Shown here: positions 44,803 through 55,173 of the stretch, piece after piece
Layout: the number at the start of each line of letters is the position of its first letter
Position numbering within the stretch: position 1 is the first letter of the stretch
Made by a program: the position numbers and the translations under genes
Notes under the pieces: model-generated
The model's database searches: none
What the model saw: only the letters and a program-made list of their open reading frames with translations
Told to the model about the DNA's origin: nothing
Origin: Lysobacteraceae bacterium
GTDB taxonomy: Bacteria > Pseudomonadota > Gammaproteobacteria > Xanthomonadales > BQJN01
Length of the DNA: 60,479 nt
Assembly: GCA_021604725.1 (NCBI GenBank)
Contig: BQJN01000010.1
Span: 1-60,479, forward strand
Direction: 5' to 3'

Positions 44803-45170
44803 GATCTGTCTCCTTTGTTTTCAGCCAGCTGCTTGATGCGCAGCAGGCGGTCGGCGGGCAATTGCTCGAAAGGCATCAACCAACGACGAACGATGGCTTG
44901 CAACGGCACCGGGTTTAGATGATTGATACGTTCCCTGCCCTGGCGCTCGATCATTACCAACTCTGCTTTGTGCAATACCTTCAAGTGTTTCATCACGGCA
45001 AAGCGCGAGAACGAAAAATGTTCACACAGTTCGTTGGTAGTCATTGCCTTTTGCCTAAGCAGATCGAGCATGGCACGCCGCGAAGCGTCATTCATGGCCA
45101 GCCATACTGCGTCATCAACGGTAGGTGCTGAAGCTTCTGAGCGCGTCTTTGTGCTTGCTCTATCAATCAT
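44799..45170 (-). CDS. ArsR-family winged-helix regulator
   Basis: This is a regulator of about 123 residues. The winged helix (D-A-S-R-R-A-M-L-D-L-L-R, then S-R-F-A-V-M-K-H-L-K-V-L-H recognition helix) is clear. It has no ArsR-type Cys cluster, so it is not a typical arsenic sensor. I set the start at the ATG at 45170, with AAGG six bases upstream; an ATG at 45188 also lies in frame but inside the palindrome. It probably represses its own operon. Confidence 0.87.
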   Translation of the reverse strand: MIDRASTKTRSEASAPTVDDAVWLAMNDASRRAMLDLLRQKAMTTNELCEHFSFSRFAVMKHLKVLHKAELVMIERQGRERINHLNPVPLQAIVRRWLMPFEQLPADRLLRIKQLAENKGDRS

Positions 45171-45192
45171 ATGTGACCTTAGAGTCACATAT
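45169..45192. promoter_or_regulatory. Palindromic operator overlapping the arsR start
   Basis: Perfect 9-bp arms atatgtgac (45169-45177) and gtcacatat (45184-45192) are separated by six bases. The Shine-Dalgarno AAGG lies within the palindrome. The position fits ArsR autorepression, perhaps with a block on translation initiation as well. Confidence 0.6.
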
Positions 45193-45337
45193 TAATTTGA
45201 TCAGGTCAAGTAAGCATGCGTCCTGAATGGGAATCTACGCGGGCGGTTGCGGACAGCGATTGCTATGCGGCGCCGATGGCGACGCTGCGGGAAACAGTGG
45301 TGGATTGCGCAGCGCTTAAGCTGACCTTTGACCGAAG

Positions 45338-46069
45338 TCAGGTTCGAGCAGACAACATCAGCCGTTTCATTTCTCGAACGGCTTCTTCGAATCCTGTGAA
45401 CAGTGCGCGCGCAACAATTGCATGACCGATATTGAGCTCCTCGATTTGTTCAATCGCGGCCACGGGTTGCACGTTGTGGTAATTCAAGCCATGCCCTGCG
45501 TTCACTACAAGGCCTGCGTTGCTCGCATAACGTGACGCTTGCTCTATTCGCGCCAACTCTATGGTCCTGGATTGATGATCTGTAGCGTCGGCAAACTGGC
45601 CCGTGTGCAACTCAATAACCGGCGCTCCAACTGCTTTGGACGCTTCGATCTGTTGCTGATCAGGGTCAACGAACAGCGAGACTCGAATACCTGCCGCACT
45701 CAAGGTTTTCACTGCCTCTTGAACTCGCCCAGGGTCGGCCACGACATCCAGCCCCCCTTCGGTGGTCAGTTCCTCGCGACGCTCTGGCACCAGGCAGACA
45801 TCGCGTGGTTGAGCATCGACCGCGATTGCCAACATCTCATCGGTAATCGCCAACTCCAGGTTGATGTGGGTGGTGATGATGTGTGAGAGGTGCTCAAGAT
45901 CACGGTCTTGAATATGTCGACGATCTTCGCGCAAGTGAATGGTGATTGAATCAGCCCCGGCCTGCTCAGCGGCCAACGCCGCATGCACCGGGTCGGGGTA
46001 CCTTGTGCCTCGAGCCTGGCGTAAAGTCGCTACATGGTCGATATTCACGCCCAACAACAATGGCTTCAT
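45338..46069 (-). CDS. pdxJ: Pyridoxine 5-phosphate synthase
   Basis: This is a protein of about 243 residues. [17 protein letters not shown] is the family start, and [12 protein letters not shown] and G-H-G-L-N-Y-H-N match the phosphate and active sites. It closes the pyridoxal ring. The ATG at 46069 has GGAGA upstream; the longer TTG start at 46078 overlaps that site. It lies downstream of recO, as in other gammaproteobacteria. Confidence 0.95.
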   Translation of the reverse strand: MKPLLLGVNIDHVATLRQARGTRYPDPVHAALAAEQAGADSITIHLREDRRHIQDRDLEHLSHIITTHINLELAITDEMLAIAVDAQPRDVCLVPERREELTTEGGLDVVADPGRVQEAVKTLSAAGIRVSLFVDPDQQQIEASKAVGAPVIELHTGQFADATDHQSRTIELARIEQASRYASNAGLVVNAGHGLNYHNVQPVAAIEQIEELNIGHAIVARALFTGFEEAVREMKRLMLSART

Positions 46070-46085
46070 TTCAAACAATCTCCAA

Positions 46086-46793
46086 CTATCTCAACAATTC
46101 ACGCGACCGCAATGGACGGTCACCCAGATGAGGCCGCAACGCCGCCTCCAGTAACCTGCGAGCCTGTCTGGCTTGCTCGCCACCTCGCAATTGCTTGTCG
46201 GCCAAAGCCAATAGGGTATCGCCACTGACGACCGGCCGCCAATCAGCGGTGCGACTAGCATCTGTCGTTTCCACCAGTCCGCGCTCCGGATCATACACAT
46301 AGCGACGCTCTGCCAACACTGCCGCCCCGTCCTCGGCGTGAGTCAAGTCGAGCGCGTACCCCTGCTCGGCCAACAACCGAAGCTCGAACGCCCTCAGTGC
46401 CGGGCCAGGTGCCCCATCATGCGCCAACGACTGGATAACTTCTGAATAGGCTGCAAAACACCCGCGTGATACGTCACCCTGTGCCATCAGGCGTAGCGTC
46501 AACTCATTGACGTAGAAACCGCACGACAATGCTGTTCCCATCAGAAAAGTCGCGTCGCCGATGGCTTCGACCGAACTCAATGTAGGCAGATCACCGCGAC
46601 CTGACCAACTGATACTCAACGCCTGAAACGGTACCAGCTCACCACGACGTTTTGATCGCCCTGAGCGAACGCCTCGCGCAATCAACGAGATTCGACCGTA
46701 ATCCGGGGTTAGAAAGTCAATCAACGCCCCGGTTTCCTGCCAGGGCCGTTGATGCAGAAGCCACGCCGGCTGCTCGCTAACCCGCTGAGTCAC
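46086..46793 (-). CDS. recO: DNA repair protein RecO
   Basis: This is a 235-residue protein with an OB-fold N-terminal domain ([12 protein letters not shown], then L-I-A-R-G-V-R) and a helical domain. It loads RecA together with RecR in recombinational repair. It overlaps era by four bases. Confidence 0.92.
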   Translation of the reverse strand: MTQRVSEQPAWLLHQRPWQETGALIDFLTPDYGRISLIARGVRSGRSKRRGELVPFQALSISWSGRGDLPTLSSVEAIGDATFLMGTALSCGFYVNELTLRLMAQGDVSRGCFAAYSEVIQSLAHDGAPGPALRAFELRLLAEQGYALDLTHAEDGAAVLAERRYVYDPERGLVETTDASRTADWRPVVSGDTLLALADKQLRGGEQARQARRLLEAALRPHLGDRPLRSRELLR

Positions 46794-47683
46794 GCGTCAT
46801 CGTAGCCAAACGAGGCCAACTGACGCTCATCATCTGCCCAATTGGCCCGAACCTTGACCCAAAGCTTCAGGAACACCTTGCACTGGAAGAAGCGCTCCAT
46901 GGTTTCACGGGCACGCTGTCCTGAACGTTTTAGCTGCTGCCCACCCTTGCCGACAACCATGCCCTTGTGTGAGTCTCGTTCAACCCAGATACAAGCGGAG
47001 ATTCTCAGCAGCTGGCCCTCGCGCTCAAACTGCTCGATCTCAACGGTCACGCCATAGGGCAGCTCCTCGTCCAGCATGACCATAAGTGGCTCTCGCACCA
47101 TCTCGGCCGCCAGGAATCGTTCACTGCGATCGGTCAACTGATCATCTTCGTACAGCGGTTCCGACTCAGGCAAAGCGTCATACAGCGCTTGTTCAAGGCG
47201 GTCAAAGCCGTTGCCGCGTCGAGCACACACCATCAAGACCGCATCAAAAGCGGCCAGCATTGAAACCTCTTGCACGAACGGCAACAAGCGATCCTTGTTG
47301 GGCACCAGGTCAACCTTGTTGATCACCAATATGGCCTTGCCAGCTGCCCGTTCGGCCAGTTGGATCACTTTGCGATCTTCGTCAGTCAGTTTCATGGCCT
47401 GAACGATAACAACGACCACATCCGCCTCAGCCAAAGAGCCCGCTGCAACGCGGTTCATGTAACGATTTAGCGCCTTTTTTTGGCCGCTATGAATACCAGG
47501 GGTATCCAGGAAAACGATTTGTCCCTGTTCGGTACTGTGTATTCCGGCAATGCGGTGTCGCGTCGTTTGTGGACGTGGGGCGACAATACTGAGGTGCTCG
47601 CCCAAAATACGATTGAGCAAAGTGGACTTGCCGACGTTGGGTCGTCCAACCAGCGCGACCAGGCCGGCTTTATAGGCAGTCAT
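46790..47683 (-). CDS. era: GTPase Era
   Basis: This is a protein of about 297 residues. Walker A G-R-P-N-V-G-K-S-T, D-T-P-G and N-K-V-D are all present. The C-terminal KH domain has G-M-V-V-G-K-G-G-Q-Q-L-K. It matures 16S rRNA and the 30S subunit. The ATG at 47683 overlaps the rnc stop; the frame continues upstream but only shadows rnc. Confidence 0.96.
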   Translation of the reverse strand: MTAYKAGLVALVGRPNVGKSTLLNRILGEHLSIVAPRPQTTRHRIAGIHSTEQGQIVFLDTPGIHSGQKKALNRYMNRVAAGSLAEADVVVVIVQAMKLTDEDRKVIQLAERAAGKAILVINKVDLVPNKDRLLPFVQEVSMLAAFDAVLMVCARRGNGFDRLEQALYDALPESEPLYEDDQLTDRSERFLAAEMVREPLMVMLDEELPYGVTVEIEQFEREGQLLRISACIWVERDSHKGMVVGKGGQQLKRSGQRARETMERFFQCKVFLKLWVKVRANWADDERQLASFGYDDA

Positions 47684-48330
47684 TTTTTCAAGCGCTCCAA
47701 TGCCGCCATCGCTGCCAGTTGTTCTGCCTTGCGGCGCGAACGACCCTCGCCATAAAACGGTCCTGGGTCGGGCTTGACCTTGCATTGACAGCGAAAAGTA
47801 CGCTGATGCTCCTCACCCCAACTATCGATCAAGCTGTACTCTGGCACAGGGTGACCTCGTCCTTGTAGCCATTCCTGCAAACGTGTTTTTGGGTCTTTGA
47901 GTTCGTCTGCTGGAGGGAGGTTGATAAGCCGTTCTGCGAACAGCCGAAGAATCGTCTCACGACAAGGCGCAAAGCCACCATCGATGTAAATGGCGCCGAG
48001 CAAAGCTTCGACAACGTCGGCAAGGATGGAGGAACGACGCTGGCCGCCGCTTTTCATCTCGCCGCTTCCCATTATCAACGCCTTGCCCAAATCCAGCTCG
48101 GTTGCCACCTTGGCCAGCGTTTCGCCACGTACCAAACGCGCGCGCAAGCGGCTGAGGTCGCCTTCCGGTGCATCAGGAAATTTTCTGAACAGCGCCTCCG
48201 CAATCACGAAATTCAAGATCCCGTCGCCGAGAAACTCCAACCGTTCATTGTGACGGCGGCCAGCACTGCGATGTGTCAGCGCCTGGTCTCTGAGTGCTGT
48301 ATTTTGAAAGGTATAGCCCAGGGCTTTCAA
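47680..48330 (-). CDS. rnc: Ribonuclease III
   Basis: This is a 216-residue enzyme. H-N-E-R-L-E-F-L-G-D-G-I-L is the catalytic signature, and the C-terminal half is a double-stranded RNA-binding domain. It processes rRNA and mRNA duplexes. The start codon is a TTG at 48330, 11 bases after the DUF4845 stop. It overlaps era by four bases. Confidence 0.95.
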   Translation of the reverse strand: MKALGYTFQNTALRDQALTHRSAGRRHNERLEFLGDGILNFVIAEALFRKFPDAPEGDLSRLRARLVRGETLAKVATELDLGKALIMGSGEMKSGGQRRSSILADVVEALLGAIYIDGGFAPCRETILRLFAERLINLPPADELKDPKTRLQEWLQGRGHPVPEYSLIDSWGEEHQRTFRCQCKVKPDPGPFYGEGRSRRKAEQLAAMAALERLKK

Positions 48331-48341
48331 TGCGTGAGAAC

Positions 48342-48707
48342 TCAGCGGCCGTCTAGCGACACGGTTTTTTCGAATTTGGCTACAAAATCCAGGTTGGCGA
48401 TCAGATTTTCTCGCACCTCGTATTTGACGCGCATCTTGTACCCGCCCTTGCGGGAGAAGTTTACGTCCTCACGGCGGACCGAGTCGACATAGCTAATATA
48501 AAACTTTCGAAATAGCAGCTCTTCAACACGCTGAGGTTGCATTGCAGCCACACCAGGCTCCTGTTGCATGGCATTCATTGCGGAAGATACCGCATAGTAT
48601 TCCTGATATACGGGAAATAGACGCATGCCGATGAAAATAAAGAATCCGACAATTGCCAATACGACGAGAAACCCAATCAGCGTTAAACCACGTTGATTCT
48701 TAAGCAC
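48342..48707 (-). CDS. DUF4845 membrane protein
   Basis: This is a 121-residue protein with an N-terminal transmembrane helix (T-L-I-G-F-L-V-V-L-A-I-V-G-F-F-I-F-I). The start is GTG at 48707, with GGAGG seven bases upstream. Small proteins of this type sit between lepB and rnc in many gammaproteobacteria, and the function is unknown. Confidence 0.88.
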   Translation of the reverse strand: MLKNQRGLTLIGFLVVLAIVGFFIFIGMRLFPVYQEYYAVSSAMNAMQQEPGVAAMQPQRVEELLFRKFYISYVDSVRREDVNFSRKGGYKMRVKYEVRENLIANLDFVAKFEKTVSLDGR

Positions 48708-48780
48708 GTTTGACCTCCAAAATTGACCCGGCAGCTCAAGCTACTACATTAGTGCAGCGGCGATTCTGCCGCAACAATGG

Positions 48781-49572
48781 CTATTCGATGCTGGTACCGA
48801 TGCGACTCAGCCCACCAATCAGGTTACTTGAGTCAAAATGCATCCAAACCAGGAAAGCACGCCCGACCAGGTGGTTGTCCGGCACGAACCCCCAAAACCG
48901 ACTGTCTCGAGAGTTGTCGCGATTGTCGCCAAGCACGAAATAGTGCCCTTCTGGCACTGTCCATGGGCCGCGGTTCAAATCTCTCCTGCCCGGATTGAGC
49001 AGTATTTTGTGGTCGGCGCCCAACAACGCCTCTTCAGCGACTCGAAGGTTTCTTCCCCCACCATCGCCCGGCCCAGTGTAGAGCCCCAAAGGCAACTGGC
49101 CGATGGCTTCGCCATTTACGTAAAGCTGTTTGTCCTTATAGTCGATTTCGTCTCCAGGCAGGCCTACAACGCGTTTGATGTAGTCCTGTGAGGTGTCCTC
49201 GGGAAACCGAAACACCATGACATCACCGTGTTCCGGATCGCCGACCTCAATCACTTTGCTGTTGATGACGGGAAGCCTGATACCGTAGGCGAATTTGTTG
49301 ACCAAGATGAAGTCCCCGGCCAACAAGGTTGGCATCATCGAGCTCGAGGGGATGCGAAACGGCTCGACCAAAAAGGAGCGAATGATCAGTACCGCAAGTA
49401 TTACGGGAAAAAAAGACCGTGCGTATTCAACCACCACTGGCTCTCGCGCCGGTTTGCCCGAGGCCACTGCTCGCGCATGACGACGTTTTGCCCAGAAAAA
49501 CGCGTCCAGGGCCCATATCACCCCAGTCAGCACCGTTAGAACTACGAGAAAGGCTGCAAAATCAAAATGCAC
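48781..49572 (-). CDS. lepB: Signal peptidase I
   Basis: This is a 263-residue inner-membrane protease with two N-terminal hydrophobic segments. The catalytic Ser is S78 in P-S-S-S-M-M-P, and the base is K133 in Y-I-K-R-V-V-G-L-P-G-D. It removes signal peptides from exported proteins. The start is GTG at 49572 with GGAGA upstream. Confidence 0.95.
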   Translation of the reverse strand: MHFDFAAFLVVLTVLTGVIWALDAFFWAKRRHARAVASGKPAREPVVVEYARSFFPVILAVLIIRSFLVEPFRIPSSSMMPTLLAGDFILVNKFAYGIRLPVINSKVIEVGDPEHGDVMVFRFPEDTSQDYIKRVVGLPGDEIDYKDKQLYVNGEAIGQLPLGLYTGPGDGGGRNLRVAEEALLGADHKILLNPGRRDLNRGPWTVPEGHYFVLGDNRDNSRDSRFWGFVPDNHLVGRAFLVWMHFDSSNLIGGLSRIGTSIE

Positions 49573-49623
49573 TGATCAAATCTCCAATCGCGGACTACCG
49601 AACTGATCGGTGGCACGAGACAT

Positions 49624-51420
49624 TTACTTGTTGTTGTCTGACTTCAGGACAGCCAGAAATGCCTCTTGAGGGATCTCTACTCTGCCGACCTGTTTCATGC
49701 GCCGTTTTCCGGCTTTTTGTTTTTCCAACAGCTTGCGCTTGCGCGTCACATCGCCACCGTAACACTTGGCGGTGACGTTTTTACGCAACGCCTTGACCGT
49801 TGTTCTCGCCACAATGTGAGAGCCAATCGCGGCCTGAATGGCGATCTCGAACATTTGTCGAGGAATCAACTCCCGCATCTTCTCCGCCAGGTCTCGACCC
49901 CGCCGTTGAGCCTGCTCACGATGCACGATTACCGACAGCGCGTCCACCCTCTCGCCGTTGATCATGAGATCGACGCGGACAAAATCGCCGACTTCAAAAT
50001 GGCTAAACTCATAGTCAAAGGAAGCGTAACCACGGCTTACCGATTTTAGTCGGTCAAAGAAGTCGAGCACGACCTCAGCTAACGGCAGTGCGTACTGGAT
50101 GGATACTTGAGAGCCAAGGTATTGGATCTCCTTTTGCACGCCCCGCTTTTCAACACACAGGGAAATTACCGCACCGACATAATCATGGGGAACGAGGATG
50201 TTGCCATGAATAATGGGCTCTCTGATCTCGCCAATCTCATTGATTGGTGGCAGTCGCGCCGGATTGTCTAGCTTGAATACTTCACCGTCGCTGCGCTGAA
50301 CCTCGTAAATTACCGTTGGCGCAGTCGATATCAACTCGATATTGTACTCTCGCTCCAGGCGCTCCTGGACGATTTCCATGTGCAAAAGACCGAGAAACCC
50401 GCAGCGAAACCCAAAACCCAAGGCCTCACTGGTTTCCGGCTCGAAGTGCAATGCGGTGTCGTTTAGTTGCAGCTTCTCAAGCGCTTCTCTGAAATCGCCA
50501 TAGTCGTCCGAAGATGTCGGAAACAAGCCAGCAAATACCCGAGGCTGGCTTGGTTTGAAGCCCGGAAGCGGGCTGTCTGCCGGTGCCTTCGCCAAGGTGA
50601 TGGTATCGCCTACTGGGGCGCCATGTACGTCCTTGACGGAAGCACAGAGAAAACCGACATCGCCGGCATGCAGGGCGTTTCGGTTGAGGCGCTTCGGAGT
50701 AAACACACCGACCTGGTCAACCTGGTGCACCGCCCCGGTGGACATGATCATGATCTTGTCGCCCTTGCGCAACGTGCCATCGACAACTCGAATCAACGAG
50801 ACCACACCAAGGTAGTTGTCGAACCAGGAGTCGATAATCAGCGCTTTAACCGCACCATCGGGGTTGCCCTTTGGCGCCGGAATATGCGCCACAATAGATT
50901 CGAGAACTGCCTTTACGCCAAGACCCGTTTTGGCACTGACCTCTAGAGCATCGGTCGCCTCAATACCAATAATGTCTTCGATTTCCTGCCTAACCTTGTC
51001 TGGATCGGCTGATGGCAAATCAATCTTGTTGAGCACCGGAATCACTTCAAGGCCCTGTTCCACGGCGGTGTAACAGTTGGCGACACTTTGTGCCTCCACA
51101 CCTTGTGCCGCATCAACAACCAGCAACGCCCCCTCGCAGGCGGCCAGGGACCGTGACACTTCGTACGAAAAATCGACGTGCCCGGGCGTATCGATGAAGT
51201 TGAGGTGATAGGTCTCACCGTCTTCAGCAACGTAATCCAAAGACACGCTTTGCGCTTTGATGGTGATGCCACGCTCACGCTCGATGTCCATGGAATCGAG
51301 TACTTGCGCAGCCATCTCACGTTGTTGCAGCCCACCACAAACCTGGATAAACCGATCGGCCAGCGTCGACTTGCCGTGGTCTACATGGGCGATGATGGAA
51401 AAGTTACGGATTTTGTCCAA
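49624..51420 (-). CDS. lepA: Elongation factor 4 (LepA)
   Basis: This is a GTPase of about 598 residues. [19 protein letters not shown] and N-K-I-D are in place, and the C-terminal LepA-specific domain is complete. The best start is a TTG at 51420 (AGGA upstream), which gives the family opening [11 protein letters not shown]; a TTG at 51438 is the alternative. There is no ATG. Confidence 0.95.
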   Translation of the reverse strand: MDKIRNFSIIAHVDHGKSTLADRFIQVCGGLQQREMAAQVLDSMDIERERGITIKAQSVSLDYVAEDGETYHLNFIDTPGHVDFSYEVSRSLAACEGALLVVDAAQGVEAQSVANCYTAVEQGLEVIPVLNKIDLPSADPDKVRQEIEDIIGIEATDALEVSAKTGLGVKAVLESIVAHIPAPKGNPDGAVKALIIDSWFDNYLGVVSLIRVVDGTLRKGDKIMIMSTGAVHQVDQVGVFTPKRLNRNALHAGDVGFLCASVKDVHGAPVGDTITLAKAPADSPLPGFKPSQPRVFAGLFPTSSDDYGDFREALEKLQLNDTALHFEPETSEALGFGFRCGFLGLLHMEIVQERLEREYNIELISTAPTVIYEVQRSDGEVFKLDNPARLPPINEIGEIREPIIHGNILVPHDYVGAVISLCVEKRGVQKEIQYLGSQVSIQYALPLAEVVLDFFDRLKSVSRGYASFDYEFSHFEVGDFVRVDLMINGERVDALSVIVHREQAQRRGRDLAEKMRELIPRQMFEIAIQAAIGSHIVARTTVKALRKNVTAKCYGGDVTRKRKLLEKQKAGKRRMKQVGRVEIPQEAFLAVLKSDNNK

Positions 51421-51505
51421 GGTGGTCCTGCCGAGCAAAGGGCGGTCATTCTGCCATTACTGTTGCGATTGGGAAAGATTTGCTACCCAATTCACCATTA
51501 TAGGC

Positions 51506-51544
51506 GACAAAAACGCGCGCATGAGGATCACCTCATGCGCGCGT
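51506..51544 (-). terminator. Strong intrinsic terminator between the Deg-type protease and lepA
   Basis: A perfect 14-bp stem, acgcgcgcatgagg (51513-51526) with its complement (51531-51544), has a four-base loop. On the minus strand it is followed by a run of T (TTTTTGTC). It lies just downstream of the protease gene and should uncouple it from lepA. Confidence 0.85.
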
Positions 51545-51591
51545 GTCGGATTCGCTTCCGATCGCAACGAAAACTACGACCGACGATGTTG

Positions 51592-52968
51592 TTACTCGGG
51601 CTCTATAACAACGAAACTGGTGGCATTGCCGCGTTTCACCAAAAGCGCCACGCTGGCATCTTCATCCAGTGATTCGACGGCGTCCTCGTAATCATCCAGA
51701 TCAGCGACGTTGACTCGATCAACCATAACAATCACATCACCGACGCGCAGCCCCGCTCGTAGCGCACTTTGGCCAACTACGCGGCGAACAATGACACCCG
51801 ACTCCTGACCCGTTGCCCGCTGCTCTTCGGCAGTCATGTCGCCAACGACCACGCCAAAATGGCTGGTGTCTTCGGGAACAGAATTGGCACCGGTTGAACC
51901 AGCGACCACGTCGCTCGGCAACTCATCGATCTCAACTTCGATGGTCTTGCGCTTGCCATCGCGGAATACGACAACGGGGGCTTTGGTGCCAGGAGGGGTA
52001 TTGCCGACCACCGGTGGCAGAGCAGAAAACCTTGGGATTGGCGTGCCATCAAACTCGAGGATGACGTCACGAACTTCAATTCCGGCACGGTCAGCCGAGC
52101 CACCCGGCTCGACATGATTGACCAGAGCACCCTCGACTTCTTCAAGGCCCAGCGTATCGGCCAATTCCTTGGTCACATCCTGAATACCAACGCCCAGTAG
52201 CCCTCTGGCAACGCGCCCGTTTTCACGCAGCTGCTTGGCCACCGAGTCGGCGATCTCGATGGGAATGGCAAATGACAATCCCATGTAGCCGCCGGTAGAC
52301 GAGAATATCTGTGAGTTAATACCAACAACCTCACCGCGCATGTTTATCAACGGGCCACCTGAATTTCCGCGATTGATGGGCACATCGGTTTGAATGAAGG
52401 GCACGTATTGCTGCTGTGAAAAGCTTCGGCCCTTGGCGCTGACGATTCCAGCAGTTACCGAGTAATCGAAGTTGAATGGTGAACCGATGGCAACAACCCA
52501 CTCACCCGGTTTGAGCAAGTCAGAATCACCGAACGGCAGTGTCGGCAGATCATCACCGTCCACTTTCAGCAGCGCGACATCACTGGACTCATCGCTACCA
52601 ACCACTGTCGCTTCAAACTCGCTGCGATCATTTAGTCTCACAATGATCTCATCGGCACCATCAACGACATGATGATTGGTCATCACGTACCCGTCTTCGG
52701 ACACGATGAACCCGGAGCCAGTCGACACTCTTTCTCTGGGCTGTTGTGGCATCTGCCCGGGCCCTTCGAAGAAGCGGCGGAAAAATTCCGGAACCTCCTG
52801 TTGATCAGCACCAATGGCAGATTCGCCGTTTGAGCGTGCTTCGATATTTACAACAGCGGGAACCGACTCCTCGACGAGCTCCGTGAAATCAGGTAGCGCG
52901 GCGTTTGCTGCGCCAATCGAGAATACAACCAGCGCACTGGCGATAAACCCTTTATTAATCATAGTCAT
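51592..52968 (-). CDS. DegQ/MucD-type periplasmic serine protease
   Basis: This is a protein of about 458 residues. The signal peptide ends A-N-A-A. The triad is H100 in T-N-H-H-V-V, D130 in S-S-D-V-A-L and S203 in G-N-S-G-G-P-L. Two PDZ domains follow (about 250-340 and 365-450). It degrades or holds misfolded envelope proteins. The ATG at 52968 has GGAGG upstream. It sits downstream of rpoE-rseABC, the usual position of mucD. Confidence 0.94.
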   Translation of the reverse strand: MTMINKGFIASALVVFSIGAANAALPDFTELVEESVPAVVNIEARSNGESAIGADQQEVPEFFRRFFEGPGQMPQQPRERVSTGSGFIVSEDGYVMTNHHVVDGADEIIVRLNDRSEFEATVVGSDESSDVALLKVDGDDLPTLPFGDSDLLKPGEWVVAIGSPFNFDYSVTAGIVSAKGRSFSQQQYVPFIQTDVPINRGNSGGPLINMRGEVVGINSQIFSSTGGYMGLSFAIPIEIADSVAKQLRENGRVARGLLGVGIQDVTKELADTLGLEEVEGALVNHVEPGGSADRAGIEVRDVILEFDGTPIPRFSALPPVVGNTPPGTKAPVVVFRDGKRKTIEVEIDELPSDVVAGSTGANSVPEDTSHFGVVVGDMTAEEQRATGQESGVIVRRVVGQSALRAGLRVGDVIVMVDRVNVADLDDYEDAVESLDEDASVALLVKRGNATSFVVIEPE

Positions 52969-53035
52969 GCCTTGCCTCCAAGACCAAAACAAATTAATGA
53001 AATCGTGATCTGTCAGCAGCTTGATTCAGCTGACA

Positions 53036-53455
53036 CTATGTTTCGTCCGATATCACTGTGACATCGGCGTGCGCGGTCCCCGACGCCTTGTAAAGCCCGC
53101 CTGCCAAGCCGGCGATCGCACCAAGCAGAGCGGCCAAGTCGGTTGGTAGTGACGCGCCGCTGACGACAGAAAACAGGCCAGCGCCAAAGACCATTCCCAC
53201 CAGTGGCCAACCGTAAAGCGACAACGCCGCACGGTTGATAGACGCTTCATCGGCCAAGACCTTCACCGATTGTCCTTGGGTCAGACCGTCCGACTTTACT
53301 CGTAGCAGTCCGCTTTGTTGCAGGCGGCTGTGCAAGAGACTGGCACCGCACCCCTGGCCTTTCTCACACGGGCCACAGGCATTGTTGCGGCGACGAATCT
53401 CCAGCATGGCATGGTCACCATGTAACTGCCGAACAATTGCGTCCCTGACAATCAC
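53036..53455 (-). CDS. rseC: RseC/MucC-family protein
   Basis: This is a 139-residue protein with a Cys-rich N-terminal region (C-G-P-C, then G-C-G) and two transmembrane helices (about 80-125). It belongs to the RseC family of the sigma-E operon, where some members help to reduce SoxR. The GTG start overlaps the rseB stop. Confidence 0.9.
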   Translation of the reverse strand: MIVRDAIVRQLHGDHAMLEIRRRNNACGPCEKGQGCGASLLHSRLQQSGLLRVKSDGLTQGQSVKVLADEASINRAALSLYGWPLVGMVFGAGLFSVVSGASLPTDLAALLGAIAGLAGGLYKASGTAHADVTVISDET

Positions 53456-54489
53456 TCCAGTCGCCGTTCCTCGGCACCAGCGCTATCGTTGGAAAGCCTC
53501 ATTGACCTTGCTATAGCTTCGAGCGTCGGTAGAGGAGCCTCGCCAACGGCGGTGACTGCCCAGCCAGATTGACCGGTAGTAAACACGTTCATTGCACCCA
53601 TCGCAGACCGTTGTTCGGTAACATCCTGTTCGCTAGGCTCGAGGTAGATCGAAACCGTTGCCATTCCATCGGTAAAAACCAGATGCTCATAGGCAGATCC
53701 CGGATCGGCCGGGTGCTCGCGCGAACGTAACTTGAAGCCTGCAGGCAAATCGCTGATGCTCCACCGCGCAACTTGTGCTGAGATTTGTTGGCCCTCAGTC
53801 TCGGTAGCAACGTCAGTATCCTGTTCTACCTCAGCCATCGCCGTTGTTGCTATTTCAATCTTGCGGCCGCGCGTTCTCGGTTTCAGTTCGACATCACGAA
53901 TAGGACCACCAATATCAATGCGTGTGAACAATAGTTGCTCAACGGCCTCACCATCGGCGTCAATCACCATCGACTTCAACAGCATTGCAGACTCTTCTTC
54001 GAGCCACAGGCGGTAGCCAAATCTCAAACCGTCCAGCGGTGTTATTTCAATCATCTGCGCAGTCAATCCAGCGATTCGCTCGGTTCCGCCCAGTTTGAAT
54101 TCATAACGCGATGAGGAATCGACCATTTGCTCAACGGGAATCGTCGGAAACAGTGCATCACCGAGGTAGGTTTCCATCATCACGGATTCATCTTCGGGCA
54201 GGATGCAGGTCACTCGGTCATTGTCGCGGATGACTTCGCGCGGCGCCCCATTCAGTGAAGAGAGCCGTTCTTGCTCGCCAGCTTCACCATAGCGGTGGAC
54301 GATGCGCATCACTTCGATGCGGTCGTCATGCATATAGACAAAATCGCCACGATAATCGAGCGACTCAACTGCTCTGGCCATTTTGTCGAGCCAGATCTTG
54401 ACCGAGCCCGCATCGGCGAACACCGCGCCCGACGCGACCAAACTTAAGGCGACGAATCCAAGCTTAAGAACCGCCCTGGGGGAGATCAT
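53452..54489 (-). CDS. rseB: RseB/MucB sigma-E regulatory protein
   Basis: This is a periplasmic protein of about 345 residues. The signal peptide ends A-V-F-A-D. The domain with D-Y-R-G-D-F-V-Y and the C-terminal half match the RseB lipoprotein-sensor fold. It shields RseA from proteolysis until envelope stress appears. The ATG at 54489 lies two bases from the rseA stop; the longer reading into rseA is rejected. Confidence 0.92.
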   Translation of the reverse strand: MISPRAVLKLGFVALSLVASGAVFADAGSVKIWLDKMARAVESLDYRGDFVYMHDDRIEVMRIVHRYGEAGEQERLSSLNGAPREVIRDNDRVTCILPEDESVMMETYLGDALFPTIPVEQMVDSSSRYEFKLGGTERIAGLTAQMIEITPLDGLRFGYRLWLEEESAMLLKSMVIDADGEAVEQLLFTRIDIGGPIRDVELKPRTRGRKIEIATTAMAEVEQDTDVATETEGQQISAQVARWSISDLPAGFKLRSREHPADPGSAYEHLVFTDGMATVSIYLEPSEQDVTEQRSAMGAMNVFTTGQSGWAVTAVGEAPLPTLEAIARSMRLSNDSAGAEERRLE

Positions 54490-54490
54490 T

Positions 54491-55111
54491 CTACGGAGTA
54501 CCCTCTTGCTTCGGCTCCGCAGTCGCTTGTTCTGCCTGCTCAGCCGGCCGGGTAACAAAGTAGACGTATTGGGTAAAGCCACTACGAGCGTTTGGTGCGA
54601 CGCGGTTGTGACGCAACACATATTCACGCAGGCGTGGATCTTCCATCGCCGATCGATTGGTCGCCGAGGCCAACTGTGCCTGCGGTCGGCGGCCGTTGGT
54701 CGCCGGCAGCGTCGTCACCGGTTGCTCCACGGTCGGCAAGCTAACCAATGAGTTCGGCACTGCCAATTCGGCTTGATCCGGAGTCGCTGGCTGGGTCAAC
54801 ATGACAGCAACAGCGGCAACCGACGCGGCGACTGCAACTCCAGCAACAGGTCGCAGCCACCGTGGCGCCATCGACTGGCGCTCTGGAGCTGCTTCATTCT
54901 TGAGCGCATCAGACACCCGCTCGGTCAGCGTCATCGCCTCGATTCGCAGATGTGACCCATGCAACACCTCACGAGCAACGTGAAAGCGGCTCCAGCGTGC
55001 TCGAGTTTCTGCACATTGCGAGTAGCGTTTCAGAATGAAGCGCGCCTCGGACGCACCGCATTCATCATCCATCATTGCAGACAAATGTTGTTCAATGTTC
55101 TTCTCAGACAT
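54491..55111 (-). CDS. rseA: Anti-sigma-E factor RseA/MucA
   Basis: This is a protein of about 206 residues with a cytoplasmic sigma-binding part (S-A-M-M-D-D-E, then R-Y-S-Q-C), one transmembrane helix (about 95-115) and a periplasmic tail. Sigma-E is held at the inner membrane until DegS-type cleavage frees it. The ATG at 55111 is chosen because it starts the family N terminus M-S-E-K. Confidence 0.92.
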   Translation of the reverse strand: MSEKNIEQHLSAMMDDECGASEARFILKRYSQCAETRARWSRFHVAREVLHGSHLRIEAMTLTERVSDALKNEAAPERQSMAPRWLRPVAGVAVAASVAAVAVMLTQPATPDQAELAVPNSLVSLPTVEQPVTTLPATNGRRPQAQLASATNRSAMEDPRLREYVLRHNRVAPNARSGFTQYVYFVTRPAEQAEQATAEPKQEGTP

Positions 55112-55173
55112 GGCTTCTATCTCGTGGCAGCGATTGCCGGCAGGTGATCGATTCAATATTCACTAAAGGCACA

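Noticed and set aside
47684-47785. N-terminal extension of Era
   Set aside because: It only shadows rnc; the ATG at 47683 overlaps the rnc stop in the usual way.
54490-54627. N-terminal extension of RseB into rseA
   Set aside because: The ATG at 54489 begins a clean signal peptide, and the extension has no family match.
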